A DNA stretch of 64,000 bases from Colwellia_A sp047621305 (GTDB lineage Bacteria > Pseudomonadota > Gammaproteobacteria > Enterobacterales > Alteromonadaceae). The stretch spans positions 1-64,000 of the forward strand of contig JBLHNB010000009.1 of NCBI GenBank assembly GCA_047621305.1, read 5' to 3'. Positions 1 through 8,622 of the stretch are shown piece after piece. The notes under the pieces are model-generated. The model worked only from the letters and a program-made list of their open reading frames with translations. It had not been told where the DNA came from and did no database searches. Each line of letters opens with the position of its first letter. Positions within the stretch are counted from its first letter, which is position 1. Made by a program: the position numbers and the translations under genes.

Positions 1-93
1 AAAACGGCAAGTATGGCTAGAAAAAAGAAAATGGCAGGGTTAGATGATGAATATCGCTCAACCCTGTTGGAGTCAGGGATTAAAATGCGCTAG
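1..93 (+). CDS. 3' end of an unidentified gene (partial)
   Basis: A plus-strand frame is open from the window edge to a TAG at 91-93 and gives about 30 residues, beginning KTASMARKKK and ending ESGIKMR. I do not recognise the family. It converges on the ATPase gene, and its last 21 bases overlap that gene's 3' end. It could be the C-terminus of a real gene that begins to the left, or a chance open frame. An internal ATG at 13-15 exists but has no clear ribosome binding site. Confidence 0.25.
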   Translation, partial: KTASMARKKKMAGLDDEYRSTLLESGIKMR

Positions 94-1428
94 CCGTGTG
101 TTAAGGGTATCGAGGAGTGCAAATAGTTTAGCCTTTTGCATTATAACACTTTCATATAAGCTCTTTTGCTTAGCTATCCGTTCTTCTGTTTCCTCCACTT
201 CCTCTATTTGCTTACTTAACGACATCAACTCCTCATTCAAAGACTCAATATTACGCTGAACTTCAACCAAGGACGATTCAAATTTTGCTTTCATCGGTCG
301 AGCTTGCGCAAGGTTGCCAGATATTTTTGTAATCGCTTGCTGTAGTTTTTCTGCACTATCTCGCAACGTACCTTTTTCAGTATGGCAAAATGGGCAGACC
401 GAAGTTGATACATGAACATGCTTTGGCGAACTAAATTGTTTTACATTATCAACAAAACGTTCTTCTTCTTGAATGTTTTTGTTAATTGACGCGGTTTGAC
501 GCTGTAACTTTCTAAGTTCCGCAGTCTTTTGAGTGCGCTCCTGCTTAAGTTTATTATAACGTTGAGTAACTGCATCGGAGTTATGATTAATATTTTCGGG
601 TACGATAATATTGTCGAGCTGATCCTTCGCATCCTGAGGGTGGCGTAGCACCTTTTCCAAAGATAGCGGTTCTTCTTTAAAACCCATCAGAGCATAAAGC
701 TGGCTTAAAACAGGGCCAACGTTTTGCTTGTAATTTTCAGACGCACGTTTGTTTGTCTCTTTCTGGCGTTCCAAACGTCGAACATCTGCGCTTAACCGCT
801 CTTTTTCTTGTGAAAAGTGAAAGTATTTTTGATTAACTAAGCCTAAAAATATTTTTGTATGATCAATTACCTGATCACGTTTTTCCTTTTCATCAAATCG
901 GTAAAATAACGCATGCTTATTAGCAACAAGATTTTGATGCTGAAGCATAAATGATGAAAAGCTACGTATTGTTGGTGTGGCCGCTTTCGCATTAAAGCGC
1001 CGATTGGCTCTAGCAAATAACGATTCATCTACGTCATCTATATCCAAGAAAAAGTCTCTTAAATGCTTATTAAATTCGAGTAAGGGACGGAAATAGTTAC
1101 TGTTAAAATAATCGCGAACAATATCGTCAGAATTGAACAACTCAACACGACGAAAAAAGGCCTTAGTCACTATGTCTGGATCACGCGCAATCACCATATC
1201 TTGATCATTAACAGAAAGCGCAACATAGTAAATAGCGGCACTAGTGGTTATAACCCCTTTTGGAATAGTGTTCTCACTACTACCGAAGCAATAATCAAAA
1301 ATTTCAATCAAGGCACTTTTGCCGGTTGATGACTTGCCGGTGACTACATTTAGCCCTTTGTTAAATTCTACTGGATGCTTGTTACCTTGCTTATCAATAA
1401 CGCCAATTTCATGAATTAATGTTTTCAT
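73..1428 (-). CDS. ABC-3C system ATPase-like protein (DUF3732-like), apparently C-terminally truncated
   Basis: This is a 451-residue SMC/Rad50-like ATPase half. A Walker A motif, GKSSTGKS, lies at residues 31-38 and is followed by FDYCFGSS, a stretch typical of DUF3732-type proteins. Long charged coiled coils from about 200 to 440 flank a CPFC zinc-hook motif at 345-348. Known full-length relatives return to the ATPase head after the second coil and carry an ABC signature and Walker B there. This protein stops right after the coil (TGA at 73-75), so I infer it is truncated or needs a partner. It is the last gene of a three-gene minus-strand operon, and its start overlaps the upstream stop by ATGA at 1425-1428. 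By family analogy it would be the NTP-driven sensor of an anti-phage or anti-plasmid ABC-3C system. Confidence 0.7.
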   Translation of the reverse strand: MKTLIHEIGVIDKQGNKHPVEFNKGLNVVTGKSSTGKSALIEIFDYCFGSSENTIPKGVITTSAAIYYVALSVNDQDMVIARDPDIVTKAFFRRVELFNSDDIVRDYFNSNYFRPLLEFNKHLRDFFLDIDDVDESLFARANRRFNAKAATPTIRSFSSFMLQHQNLVANKHALFYRFDEKEKRDQVIDHTKIFLGLVNQKYFHFSQEKERLSADVRRLERQKETNKRASENYKQNVGPVLSQLYALMGFKEEPLSLEKVLRHPQDAKDQLDNIIVPENINHNSDAVTQRYNKLKQERTQKTAELRKLQRQTASINKNIQEEERFVDNVKQFSSPKHVHVSTSVCPFCHTEKGTLRDSAEKLQQAITKISGNLAQARPMKAKFESSLVEVQRNIESLNEELMSLSKQIEEVEETEERIAKQKSLYESVIMQKAKLFALLDTLNTRLAHFNP

Positions 1429-1877
1429 CGCGGTTTCACTCCTAAAAACGCATAAATCTCGACTACCGAGTGACCACTGAATAATTGCCCTAACTTCTCT
1501 GCTCTTTTTTGGTTGGTAAATACTGAATCAGCTTCTGCAAATGCTCGAAGACTCAAACTATGCTCATCAACAGATAGCCAGTCATTAATTAAACAATATT
1601 GAATGCACTGCTCTGTTAATTCTTGAAACCCGTTGATTCGCTCTTGCAGATCATAGAGCTTGGATCGATCGTTAAAAACCGACCAGATAGTGCTTCTAAC
1701 ATTTGAGTTGAATAACTTTTGACCAAAAACAGGATGACTACAAAGAGGAACCACCAAAGGGGCAAATAAAATATTATTCTCTGATTCGCCTGCCGAAGCG
1801 TAAAATGAGGCAAGGTATGCTCCATATTCAAATGGATTGTATTTCAACTCGTAAAGGGCTTCTACAATACTACTCAT
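1425..1877 (-). CDS. ABC-3C system middle component
   Basis: A 150-residue protein lies between the nuclease-like and ATPase genes, joined to both by 4-bp ATGA overlaps (1874-1877 and 1425-1428), so the three are translationally coupled. The sequence starts MSSIVEALYELKYNPFEYG and later has LVVPLCSHP and a C-terminal VEIYAFLGVKP. This matches the general look of the small helical middle components of ABC-3C systems: an N-terminal N-P-F/A-E segment, a conserved LPL-like stretch and a C-terminal LG(V/I)KP-like end. No catalytic motif is visible. It is presumed to bridge the ATPase and the effector. Assignment rests mostly on position and length, so the exact family needs a profile search. Confidence 0.6.
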   Translation of the reverse strand: MSSIVEALYELKYNPFEYGAYLASFYASAGESENNILFAPLVVPLCSHPVFGQKLFNSNVRSTIWSVFNDRSKLYDLQERINGFQELTEQCIQYCLINDWLSVDEHSLSLRAFAEADSVFTNQKRAEKLGQLFSGHSVVEIYAFLGVKPR

Positions 1878-3001
1878 GGTTCAACCCTCCATTTTAATCC
1901 CCGTACTTCATCATCTAAAGCATCATGAATTAGGCCATTTTTGTATTCAATAGGTGGAATATCATTACCCATGTTCAGCGGCTGTTCACTTATAGTCTTG
2001 TTGTAAAGTATTTTTGAACTTTTAATTGCATCTGTCGCTTCAAGTTGAGCAGTAGAATATGCAAGCTTATATTTTCTGACCAATTGATTTTGGTACGTGA
2101 TTGTACTTTCTTTATAGAGCGGATATTCATCTAACTGTTCTAGCAGTGAGTTTTGTAATTCTATCCAATTACTAACTGCTTCTGGAAGCATCTCATGATG
2201 CTCAATCTCATTTATTTTTTGAACAAAAGGCCTATCTTGGTGCGATTCCACCTCTAGATCAGAGGCTTCATTACCAGTAAAAATAGGAAAGGTGAACTCT
2301 TTTTTACAGAGACGTGCAGTTAACTCCTCACACTTAGCAGTAAAATCTTGATGTGAAATACTCCAAGATTGCTGATCTGCCTGTGCATATACAAAACCAA
2401 CAAGCCCTTGTAAGTAGCTTTGTAGGTTGTTCTTTGGAATGCCTAGAGGTCTAGAGGTTATCTGTTTTTCCAGTTCTTGCCCGTTATCAGCTTCCGTAAA
2501 TAAAGTTACTTTACCTAGTACACTATTAAGCAAAAACTCATCAGCAGCCATTACCATTTTTTGTATTTTGATAATTACTGATGGTTTTTCGACGTTCAGT
2601 TGCTTTGTGGTTCGATCAGAGAAAATTTCTTTTAACACTTGTAAGCGTTGTTCTGCGCTTTGTGAGTTCCAGTCCTTTAGGCGAGTTGTTGTTCCAAAAG
2701 CTTGTGTGGTGTGAAGCATCAAAACACCATATTTCACGGGTTCAAAGTCATCCGCCAACCAATTCTTCAGTGTTTTCCAAAGATTTTCATGGTGATCTGT
2801 CAATGGTGCCGCGTATTCTTTTACTTCGGTTTGTGTTGACTGTGCCGCATCTGATGCTAGTAAACTTACATCACCATCTTTTTCAAACCAAACTGACTGA
2901 CCGCCTTCAAGTGAAAAACATTTATTCAATCCAATCAGCATTTGGTAGTGAAAGGCCAGTGCCGTTGTTAACGCAGCGTTCTTGGTTTGACCATCACTCA
3001 T
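1874..3001 (-). CDS. ABC-3C system effector: PD-(D/E)xK-like nuclease with ABC-3C C-terminal domain
   Basis: This 375-residue protein opens the operon. Near the N-terminus, ALAFHYQMLIGLNKCF is followed by E40, D44 (WFEKDGDVSLL) and E59-V-K61. This E-D-ExK spacing resembles the DUF4297/Cap4-like branch of the PD-(D/E)xK nuclease fold. The C-terminus (NGLIHDALDDEVRGLKW) resembles the ABC-3C C-terminal domain that ties effectors to the middle component. Translation starts at 3001 with a very strong Shine-Dalgarno (GGGAGGGG, 3004-3011 on the minus strand). The gene presumably encodes a DNA-cutting effector held in check until the ATPase senses invasion. Nuclease activity is inferred from motifs only. 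Confidence 0.62.
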   Translation of the reverse strand: MSDGQTKNAALTTALAFHYQMLIGLNKCFSLEGGQSVWFEKDGDVSLLASDAAQSTQTEVKEYAAPLTDHHENLWKTLKNWLADDFEPVKYGVLMLHTTQAFGTTTRLKDWNSQSAEQRLQVLKEIFSDRTTKQLNVEKPSVIIKIQKMVMAADEFLLNSVLGKVTLFTEADNGQELEKQITSRPLGIPKNNLQSYLQGLVGFVYAQADQQSWSISHQDFTAKCEELTARLCKKEFTFPIFTGNEASDLEVESHQDRPFVQKINEIEHHEMLPEAVSNWIELQNSLLEQLDEYPLYKESTITYQNQLVRKYKLAYSTAQLEATDAIKSSKILYNKTISEQPLNMGNDIPPIEYKNGLIHDALDDEVRGLKWRVEP

Positions 3002-3508
3002 ATCCCCTCCCTAGAATTCACCTTTGAAATACAAAGCCGAGAATTGGTGATTGGTGCTCTCAGCACTTTGCAGTATACAGTATGAGAAAATCGTAGGATA
3101 TTCAATAGTTTTGAGTCATTACGGATAAAAATTTCGAACCAATGTGGTCAGAGATTTTGAAATAAACGTTTTTGCCTTATTTTTGCAACTAGAAAATAGT
3201 ATCTAGTTACAATTTCAATGGCAGCTTTGAGCTTGATGCAGTCATTAACTCAAGCATCATGTGCAGTCATAAAAGTCTTATTTATTGACGCGATTCTCAT
3301 TTTTTATGACACCTTCACACTTGTTTTAATTGAGACCACTTCGACGCATTTTCTGCTGTAAGAAAAGTGTCATGATACTGTCATTTAATAAACCTGCAAT
3401 ATTAATGCAACTTAACTGTCATAAACATTCTTTAAAATCTCCGCCATGATCAATTAGTCATTGTTATGAGTCTTTGTCTCTAACGATAACATTTAGGTAA
3501 ACAATAAC
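3002..3508. other. Divergent intergenic region between the ABC-3C operon and the TonB operon
   Basis: About 500 bases without a convincing gene. The left end holds the Shine-Dalgarno of the nuclease-like gene. Promoters for both operons must lie here. I looked for a Fur box in front of the TonB operon and found no convincing 7-1-7 palindrome. Confidence 0.5.
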
Positions 3509-3526
3509 ATGAAAGGTTATTTAAAC

Positions 3527-4309
3527 ATGAAACAGTTAAAACTGTCTAAATTGGCGCAAGCTGGTGTATTTGTTACTGCTACAGTATTAACACAATCGGC
3601 TTTTGCACAAGAATCGAACTTAAAAGAGGTGGTTGCGGCAGGTCAAAAAATTAATCAGTCGGCTAATCAGTCTCAACAACGTGTAACGACTATTAATGAA
3701 CAAATTCAAAGTAAATTGCAACAATTCAAAACAGTTAACAAAGAAGTCGATGGTTTAGGTATCTATAACCAGCAAATGAATAGCCAAATTGATAATCAAC
3801 TTAAAGAACTCGCGCAAATAGCGGTCTCTATGGAACAAGTCAGTATTATTGAACGTCAAGTTTCACCATTAATGTCACGTATGATTGAAACATTAGCGAG
3901 CTTTATCAGCCTTGATGTGCAGTTTTTAACTGAAGAGCGCAGTAAGCGAATTGCTTCATTAGAAGAGATGATGGTACGTGCTGACGTTTCTGTTTCAGAG
4001 AAGTTTCGTCGTGTACTTGAAGCCTATCAAGTGGAAGTAGATTACGGTCGTACTATTGAAGCTTACAGCGGATTAATTGATGTTGAAGGAAGTGAACGTG
4101 ATGTTGATTTTTTAAGAATAGGTCGAGTAAGTTTGGTTTATCAAACACGTGATGGACAACACTTAGGTTTGTGGAATAACAAAACCAAGTCTTGGCAGAA
4201 GTTATCAGCAGAATATCGTTTAGATATTAATAAAGGCTTGCGTATTGCGCGCAAACAACTTGCCCCTGATTTAATTATTGTGCCTGTCGCACAAGACTCA
4301 GCAGAATAA
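3527..4309 (+). CDS. DUF3450 family exported protein of the TonB system
   Basis: A periplasmic protein of about 260 residues with an N-terminal signal peptide (MKQLKLSKLAQAGVFVTATV, then SAFA-QE as the likely cleavage site) followed by long coiled-coil helices rich in Gln and Glu. It belongs to the DUF3450 family, which is regularly the first gene of TtpC-type TonB operons in Vibrio, Shewanella and Colwellia. Its biochemical role is unknown; it probably assists the TtpC periplasmic domain. An upstream ATG at 3509 is in frame and adds six residues. I prefer 3527 because it gives a standard signal peptide and has AAAGG at 3512-3516 before it. It is followed closely by the TtpC gene in the same operon. 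Confidence 0.8.
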   Translation: MKQLKLSKLAQAGVFVTATVLTQSAFAQESNLKEVVAAGQKINQSANQSQQRVTTINEQIQSKLQQFKTVNKEVDGLGIYNQQMNSQIDNQLKELAQIAVSMEQVSIIERQVSPLMSRMIETLASFISLDVQFLTEERSKRIASLEEMMVRADVSVSEKFRRVLEAYQVEVDYGRTIEAYSGLIDVEGSERDVDFLRIGRVSLVYQTRDGQHLGLWNNKTKSWQKLSAEYRLDINKGLRIARKQLAPDLIIVPVAQDSAE

Positions 4310-4325
4310 AGTGGAAATGATGACT

Positions 4326-5720
4326 ATGAAAAAATTAACTAAATTTGTGGCTATGATGCTTATCGCGGTATCAGCACCTATTGTCAGCGCTGAACAAGCA
4401 AATAGCTTAGATGAATTATTATCACGACTTGAGCAAGGTAATATTTCACAAACTAAACAAAATCAACAACGTGAAGCTGAGTTTTCTGCTAAAAAAGATC
4501 AACAAGACAACCTATTATTACAAGCAAAAGACAAACGTAAACAAGCTATTAATTTAAGTACAAAATTAGAGTTGAACTTTCAAGACAACGAAGTGGCTTT
4601 AGCCAATAAAACCGATGCACTCAATAAACGTATGGGTGAGTTAAAGGAATTATTTGGTGTTTTGCAACAAGTTTCTGGTGATACAAAAAGTAAGTTTCAA
4701 ACATCGGTAATATCGGCGCAAATTGCTGGTCGTGGTGAGTTTTTAGATGAATTTGCGCAAAGCATGGGTTCATCTTCGAAGCTAGCGTCTATTGAAGAAA
4801 TTGAACGCTTATGGTTTGAATTACAAAGAGAAATGACACAAAGCGGTAAAGTACATAAATTTACCCGTGAAATCGTTTTAGCTAACGGTACAAAAAGTCA
4901 AAGTGAAGTGACACGTGTTGGTGGATTCAATTTAGTCGCTAATGGTAAGTATCTTGAATACATCGACGATACAGGTTCAGTTGCCGAATTAATTAGACAA
5001 CCATCAAGTCGTTATCTATCGAGTGCTGAAAAATTAACCGCTAGTACTAGTGGTGTTGTTCCATTTGCTTTAGACCCTACCGGTGGTTCTATTTTAGGTT
5101 TATTGGTGCAAGCACCTGATATACAAGAACGTGTTGAGCAAGGTGGTCCGGTGGGTTATGTTATTTTAGCATTAGGTTTAGTGGGCTTACTAATCGCTTT
5201 AGAGCGCTTCTTTAGCTTGTTTGTTATCGGTAGTAAAGTAAATCGCCAGTTAAAAAGTGATAAAGCTATTAATGACAACCCGCTTGGCCGCGTGATGTTA
5301 GTGCAAGATAATAATCGCCATGCCGATACAGAAACACTCGAATTAAAACTTTCGGAACGTATTTTAAAAGAAGTGCCGGTGTTAACCACACGTCTTACTT
5401 TCATCAAAATCATCTCAGTTGTTGCACCTCTTATAGGTTTGCTTGGTACGGTTACGGGTATGATCAATACTTTCCAAGCGATTACGCTGTTTGGTACAGG
5501 AGACCCTAAATTAATGGCGGGTGGTATTTCTCAGGCGTTAGTGACAACCGTATTAGGTTTGGTGGTTGCTATTCCTATGGTCTTTATCTCGACCATTTTG
5601 AATACACGTAGTCGTAGTATCATCAATATTTTACAACAGCAAAGTGCGGGTATTATTGCTGAACGCGCAGAAAGCAGCGTTGCTGTAGGAAATAAAAAAC
5701 CTGCTGAGCAAGGAGCATAA
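4326..5720 (+). CDS. ttpC: TtpC, MotA/TolQ/ExbB-family TonB system component
   Basis: An inner-membrane protein of about 464 residues. A signal peptide (MKKLTKFVAMMLIAVSAPIV) precedes a large periplasmic coiled-coil region of roughly 230 residues. This is followed by membrane segments and a C-terminal MotA/TolQ/ExbB proton-channel domain with PLIGLLGTVTGMINTF. In Vibrio, TtpC is required for the TonB2 system and is thought to help TonB span the periplasm. In-frame ATGs at 4317, 4320 and 4326 share one ribosome site (GTGGAA, 4311-4316); I chose 4326 because it begins the signal peptide. The gene is three bases from exbB downstream. ExbB itself lacks the long periplasmic domain, which separates the two. 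Confidence 0.85.
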   Translation: MKKLTKFVAMMLIAVSAPIVSAEQANSLDELLSRLEQGNISQTKQNQQREAEFSAKKDQQDNLLLQAKDKRKQAINLSTKLELNFQDNEVALANKTDALNKRMGELKELFGVLQQVSGDTKSKFQTSVISAQIAGRGEFLDEFAQSMGSSSKLASIEEIERLWFELQREMTQSGKVHKFTREIVLANGTKSQSEVTRVGGFNLVANGKYLEYIDDTGSVAELIRQPSSRYLSSAEKLTASTSGVVPFALDPTGGSILGLLVQAPDIQERVEQGGPVGYVILALGLVGLLIALERFFSLFVIGSKVNRQLKSDKAINDNPLGRVMLVQDNNRHADTETLELKLSERILKEVPVLTTRLTFIKIISVVAPLIGLLGTVTGMINTFQAITLFGTGDPKLMAGGISQALVTTVLGLVVAIPMVFISTILNTRSRSIINILQQQSAGIIAERAESSVAVGNKKPAEQGA

Positions 5721-5723
5721 ATC

Positions 5724-6251
5724 ATGATTTGGTTCATCGAAATGATGAATAGCATTCGTGAGTTTCTCGATACTGGCGGTGTAGTACTCACCGTCATTGC
5801 TGGGGTTATTTGTCTAATGTGGCTACTGATTTTTGAACGTTTATTCTTTTTCTTACGCAGCTATAACTTTATCAAAGCGGGTATTGTAAAAGGTTGGGTA
5901 AATAGAACAGATAAAAAGTCCTGGTATGCCGAACAAATACGTGAAGCACATGTATCAAGAACCACCGAAATGCTTAGCCAAAATGTCACATTAATACAGA
6001 GTTTAGTGGTGTTATGTCCTCTGCTTGGATTATTAGGCACAGTAACAGGCATGATTGAAGTATTTGATGTTATGGCTATTTCGGGCGGTGGTAATGCACG
6101 TTCGATGGCTTCAGGGGTATCAAGAGCCACTATTCCAACCATGGCAGGTATGGTGGGATCGTTATCAGGTGTATTTATGGTGACTTGGTTACAGCGTAAA
6201 ACGAAACGCAGAACAGAGCAGTTAGAAGACTGCTTACCAATGAATCACTAG
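5724..6251 (+). CDS. exbB: ExbB proton channel subunit of TonB system
   Basis: A 175-residue MotA/TolQ/ExbB family protein. It has an N-terminal membrane helix (VVLTVIAGVICLMWLLIFER), a cytoplasmic loop, then two helices that include PLLGLLGTVTGMIEVF and the glycine-rich VSRATIPTMAGMVGSLSG. With ExbD it forms the proton-driven motor that energises TonB. It starts three bases after ttpC and lies 29 bases before exbD, so it is co-transcribed. Length and motif layout match the short ExbB2 form rather than the longer E. coli ExbB. Confidence 0.9.
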   Translation: MIWFIEMMNSIREFLDTGGVVLTVIAGVICLMWLLIFERLFFFLRSYNFIKAGIVKGWVNRTDKKSWYAEQIREAHVSRTTEMLSQNVTLIQSLVVLCPLLGLLGTVTGMIEVFDVMAISGGGNARSMASGVSRATIPTMAGMVGSLSGVFMVTWLQRKTKRRTEQLEDCLPMNH

Positions 6252-6280
6252 TTATAAATTAAGTTATTAAGGGTAAAAAC

Positions 6281-6694
6281 ATGCGTTCTCAATTAGCAAA
6301 AGTTTTACAAGATCAAGAAGAAGCTGAAGAAATAAATATGACACCGATGTTGGATGTTGTTTTCATCTTACTGATATTTTTTATTGTTACGGCTTCGTTT
6401 GTCAAAGAAGCGGGCATTGACGTTAATCGCCCAGACGCGGCAACGGCAGTGAAAAAAGATCGCGCTAATATATTAGTTGCGATTAGTGATAAAGGTGATA
6501 TTTGGATCAATAAACGCCGTATCGATGTACGTGCAGTACAGGCGAATATTGAAAGATTAAAGGCAGAAAACCCACAAGGTACTGTGGTTATTCAAGCGGA
6601 TAAAAAAGCAACGACAGATGTACTTATTAAAGTGATGGACTCAGCAAGAGCTGCCGGCGTTTATGATGTATCAATAGCAGCGAACGAGGTTTAA
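6281..6694 (+). CDS. exbD: ExbD biopolymer transport protein
   Basis: A 137-residue protein of the ExbD/TolR family. A short cytoplasmic N-terminus leads into the single membrane helix NMTPMLDVVFILLIFFIVTA; its Asp within MLDVVF is the conserved protonatable residue of the motor. The periplasmic domain (ILVAISDKGDIWINKR to VMDSARAAGVYDVSIA) has the usual ExbD fold signature. The stop is two bases before the tonB start, indicating tight coupling. Nothing is missing compared with family members. Confidence 0.92.
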   Translation: MRSQLAKVLQDQEEAEEINMTPMLDVVFILLIFFIVTASFVKEAGIDVNRPDAATAVKKDRANILVAISDKGDIWINKRRIDVRAVQANIERLKAENPQGTVVIQADKKATTDVLIKVMDSARAAGVYDVSIAANEV

Positions 6695-6696
6695 TC

Positions 6697-7317
6697 ATGA
6701 TCAATAAAACTAGCCGTTACCTAATGGGACTAGCGCTTTCTGTGCTAGTCACCCTAGGGTTATTATGGAGTATGCAAGCATTGATTGCTGGTGGGCAAAA
6801 AGCATTAACGGATGCACCTCGTGGTAATGTGCTTGATTTTATTCGTCTTAAAAAAGAGCAAGAGTTGGTCAAAAAAGAACGTAAGCCGCAAAAACCAGCT
6901 AAACCGAAGGAGCCACCACCGGCAATGGCACAGCCTAAAATGCAACAATCAAATCCTAATGCTAATGCAATAAGTACAAATTTTGCTGCAAATATAGCTG
7001 CTGATGTGGGTTTATCGGGGGGGTTGTCGTTGGGTCGTGGTGATGGTGAGTATTTACCTATTGTAAAAGTTGCTCCTATTTATCCACGTCGGGCACAATC
7101 GCGAGGTATTGAAGGTTATGCCATTGTAGAATTTACCGTGAATTCTAACGGTTCGGTGGAAAACCCTATTGTCATTGAAGCAAACCCAGAAGGCGTATTT
7201 GATCGCGCTGCGATGGATGCTGCTTTAAAGTTTAAATATAAACCGCGAGTAGTTGATGGTGTTGCGATGGCGGTAAGTGGCGTACGTAATAAAATTTCAT
7301 TTGAAATTGACGGTTAA
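6697..7317 (+). CDS. tonB: TonB energy transducer
   Basis: A 206-residue TonB protein. An N-terminal membrane anchor (about residues 8-32) is followed by a Lys/Pro-rich spacer (ERKPQKPAKPKEPPP). The C-terminal TonB domain begins near LPIVKVAPIYPRRAQ, with the typical Y-P, and ends with the NKISFEI strand. The spacer is short, as in TonB2-type proteins that rely on TtpC to reach the outer membrane; that link is inferred. It delivers proton-motive energy to TonB-dependent receptors, none of which is encoded in this window. It is followed nine bases later by the TPR gene. Confidence 0.9.
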   Translation: MINKTSRYLMGLALSVLVTLGLLWSMQALIAGGQKALTDAPRGNVLDFIRLKKEQELVKKERKPQKPAKPKEPPPAMAQPKMQQSNPNANAISTNFAANIAADVGLSGGLSLGRGDGEYLPIVKVAPIYPRRAQSRGIEGYAIVEFTVNSNGSVENPIVIEANPEGVFDRAAMDAALKFKYKPRVVDGVAMAVSGVRNKISFEIDG

Positions 7318-7326
7318 GGAATTGTT

Positions 7327-8622
7327 ATGATTAAAAAAATAGTGTTGTCGATATTATCTGCCGCAAGCTTTTATGCGGTTTCAACAGTAACTTTATTCGC
7401 CGTGAGTGGGGGAGCTCATGCAGAAAGTTCAGATACAAAGTCTGTAAAAGTACCTGCCATGCGTAACCGTGTTTATACACAGTTAGCACGTGCCCAACAA
7501 CTCGCGGATGAAGGTACTAAGCTTGAAGGGTTTGAAGTATTAGATGACGTTAAAGACCGAATTGATAGCCTTAATAGTTATGAAAAAGCGATGTTATGGA
7601 ATTTTTATGGTTTCATGTATTACGGTAACGACGATCTCGACTCAGCCATTGATAGTTTTGAACATGTTATTGCTGAACAAGCTATTCCTGAATCATTACG
7701 TTTATCGACCTTGTATTCATTGGCGCAGTTATCCTTGCAGCAAGAAGATTACGATGCCGGTATTAAGCATTTAAAGGTATGGCAGCAGCTCAATAGCAAG
7801 CCTATGACGGCTCAGCAATATATGGTTTTTGCGCAGGCGTTTTATCAAAATAAAGATTATAAACAATCACTTAACTATAATAATAAAGCGGTTGAATTGG
7901 CATTTGCTCTTAATGAAATACCTAAAGAGAACTGGTTGGTTTTACAGCGGGCAAATTATTATGAATTAAAAAAACCGCTTGAAGTTGTTAAGGTAATTGA
8001 GAATTTAGTACGTTATTACAACAAACCCAATTACTGGATCCAGCTCAGTGGTATGTACGGTGAAGTTGGCGAAGAAGACAAACAATTAGCGGTTATGGAG
8101 AGTGCTTTACAAGCGGGTTACGTGACCAAATCGAATGATATATTAACGTTAGTACAATTGTATCTCTATCATGGCGTGCCCTTTAAAGCGGCTACACTAT
8201 TGAGTGAGTCGATTGAACAAGGTCATGTTGTGGCTGAAGTACGTTATTTAGATATGTTGGCGCAAGCTTATATTGCGGCAAATAATGATGACAAAGCGAT
8301 CCCTGTACTTAAAGAAGCAGCCAAAATAGCAGACTCTGGAAAGTTTGATGCTTATTTGGCACAAGCTTATTTAAATACCGAAAAATGGTCATTAGCCTAT
8401 GATGCTGCAGAAACAGCGATTACGCGTGGTGGTTTGACACGTTTGGGGGATATGCACTTAGTAAAAGGTATGGCTTCATACAATTTAGCACAATTTGAAC
8501 GCTCTTTAATGGCATTTACCCAAGCACAAAAACAACCTGAAACGGCCAAAACAGCTAAACAATGGTTTCATTATGTTGAGCGTGAACAAGGGGTAAAAAA
8601 TAAGTTAGCAATGTTAAATTAA
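7327..8622 (+). CDS. Exported TPR protein of the TonB operon
   Basis: A 431-residue protein with a hydrophobic N-terminal signal (MIKKIVLSILSAASFYAVST) followed by tetratricopeptide-like helical repeats over most of its length. Visible repeat blocks include AMLWNFYGFMYYGNDDLDSA and YMVFAQAFYQNKDYKQSLNY. TPR proteins of this sort close TtpC-type TonB operons. Their role is not settled, but they may organise the complex or bind receptors in the periplasm. The ribosome site GGAATTGTT precedes the ATG. No obvious terminator with a T-run follows. Confidence 0.82.
   Translation: MIKKIVLSILSAASFYAVSTVTLFAVSGGAHAESSDTKSVKVPAMRNRVYTQLARAQQLADEGTKLEGFEVLDDVKDRIDSLNSYEKAMLWNFYGFMYYGNDDLDSAIDSFEHVIAEQAIPESLRLSTLYSLAQLSLQQEDYDAGIKHLKVWQQLNSKPMTAQQYMVFAQAFYQNKDYKQSLNYNNKAVELAFALNEIPKENWLVLQRANYYELKKPLEVVKVIENLVRYYNKPNYWIQLSGMYGEVGEEDKQLAVMESALQAGYVTKSNDILTLVQLYLYHGVPFKAATLLSESIEQGHVVAEVRYLDMLAQAYIAANNDDKAIPVLKEAAKIADSGKFDAYLAQAYLNTEKWSLAYDAAETAITRGGLTRLGDMHLVKGMASYNLAQFERSLMAFTQAQKQPETAKTAKQWFHYVEREQGVKNKLAMLN

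Noticed and set aside
44..259. A plus-strand frame at the left edge opposite the ATPase gene
   Set aside because: It is antisense to a clearly better coding frame with Walker A and zinc hook.
1..3001. A prophage or integrated island around the ABC-3C genes
   Set aside because: No integrase, attachment-site repeat or phage gene is visible on the right side; the left side is outside the window.
3400..3508. Fur box before the TonB operon
   Set aside because: The AT-rich stretch has no adequate 19-bp inverted repeat.
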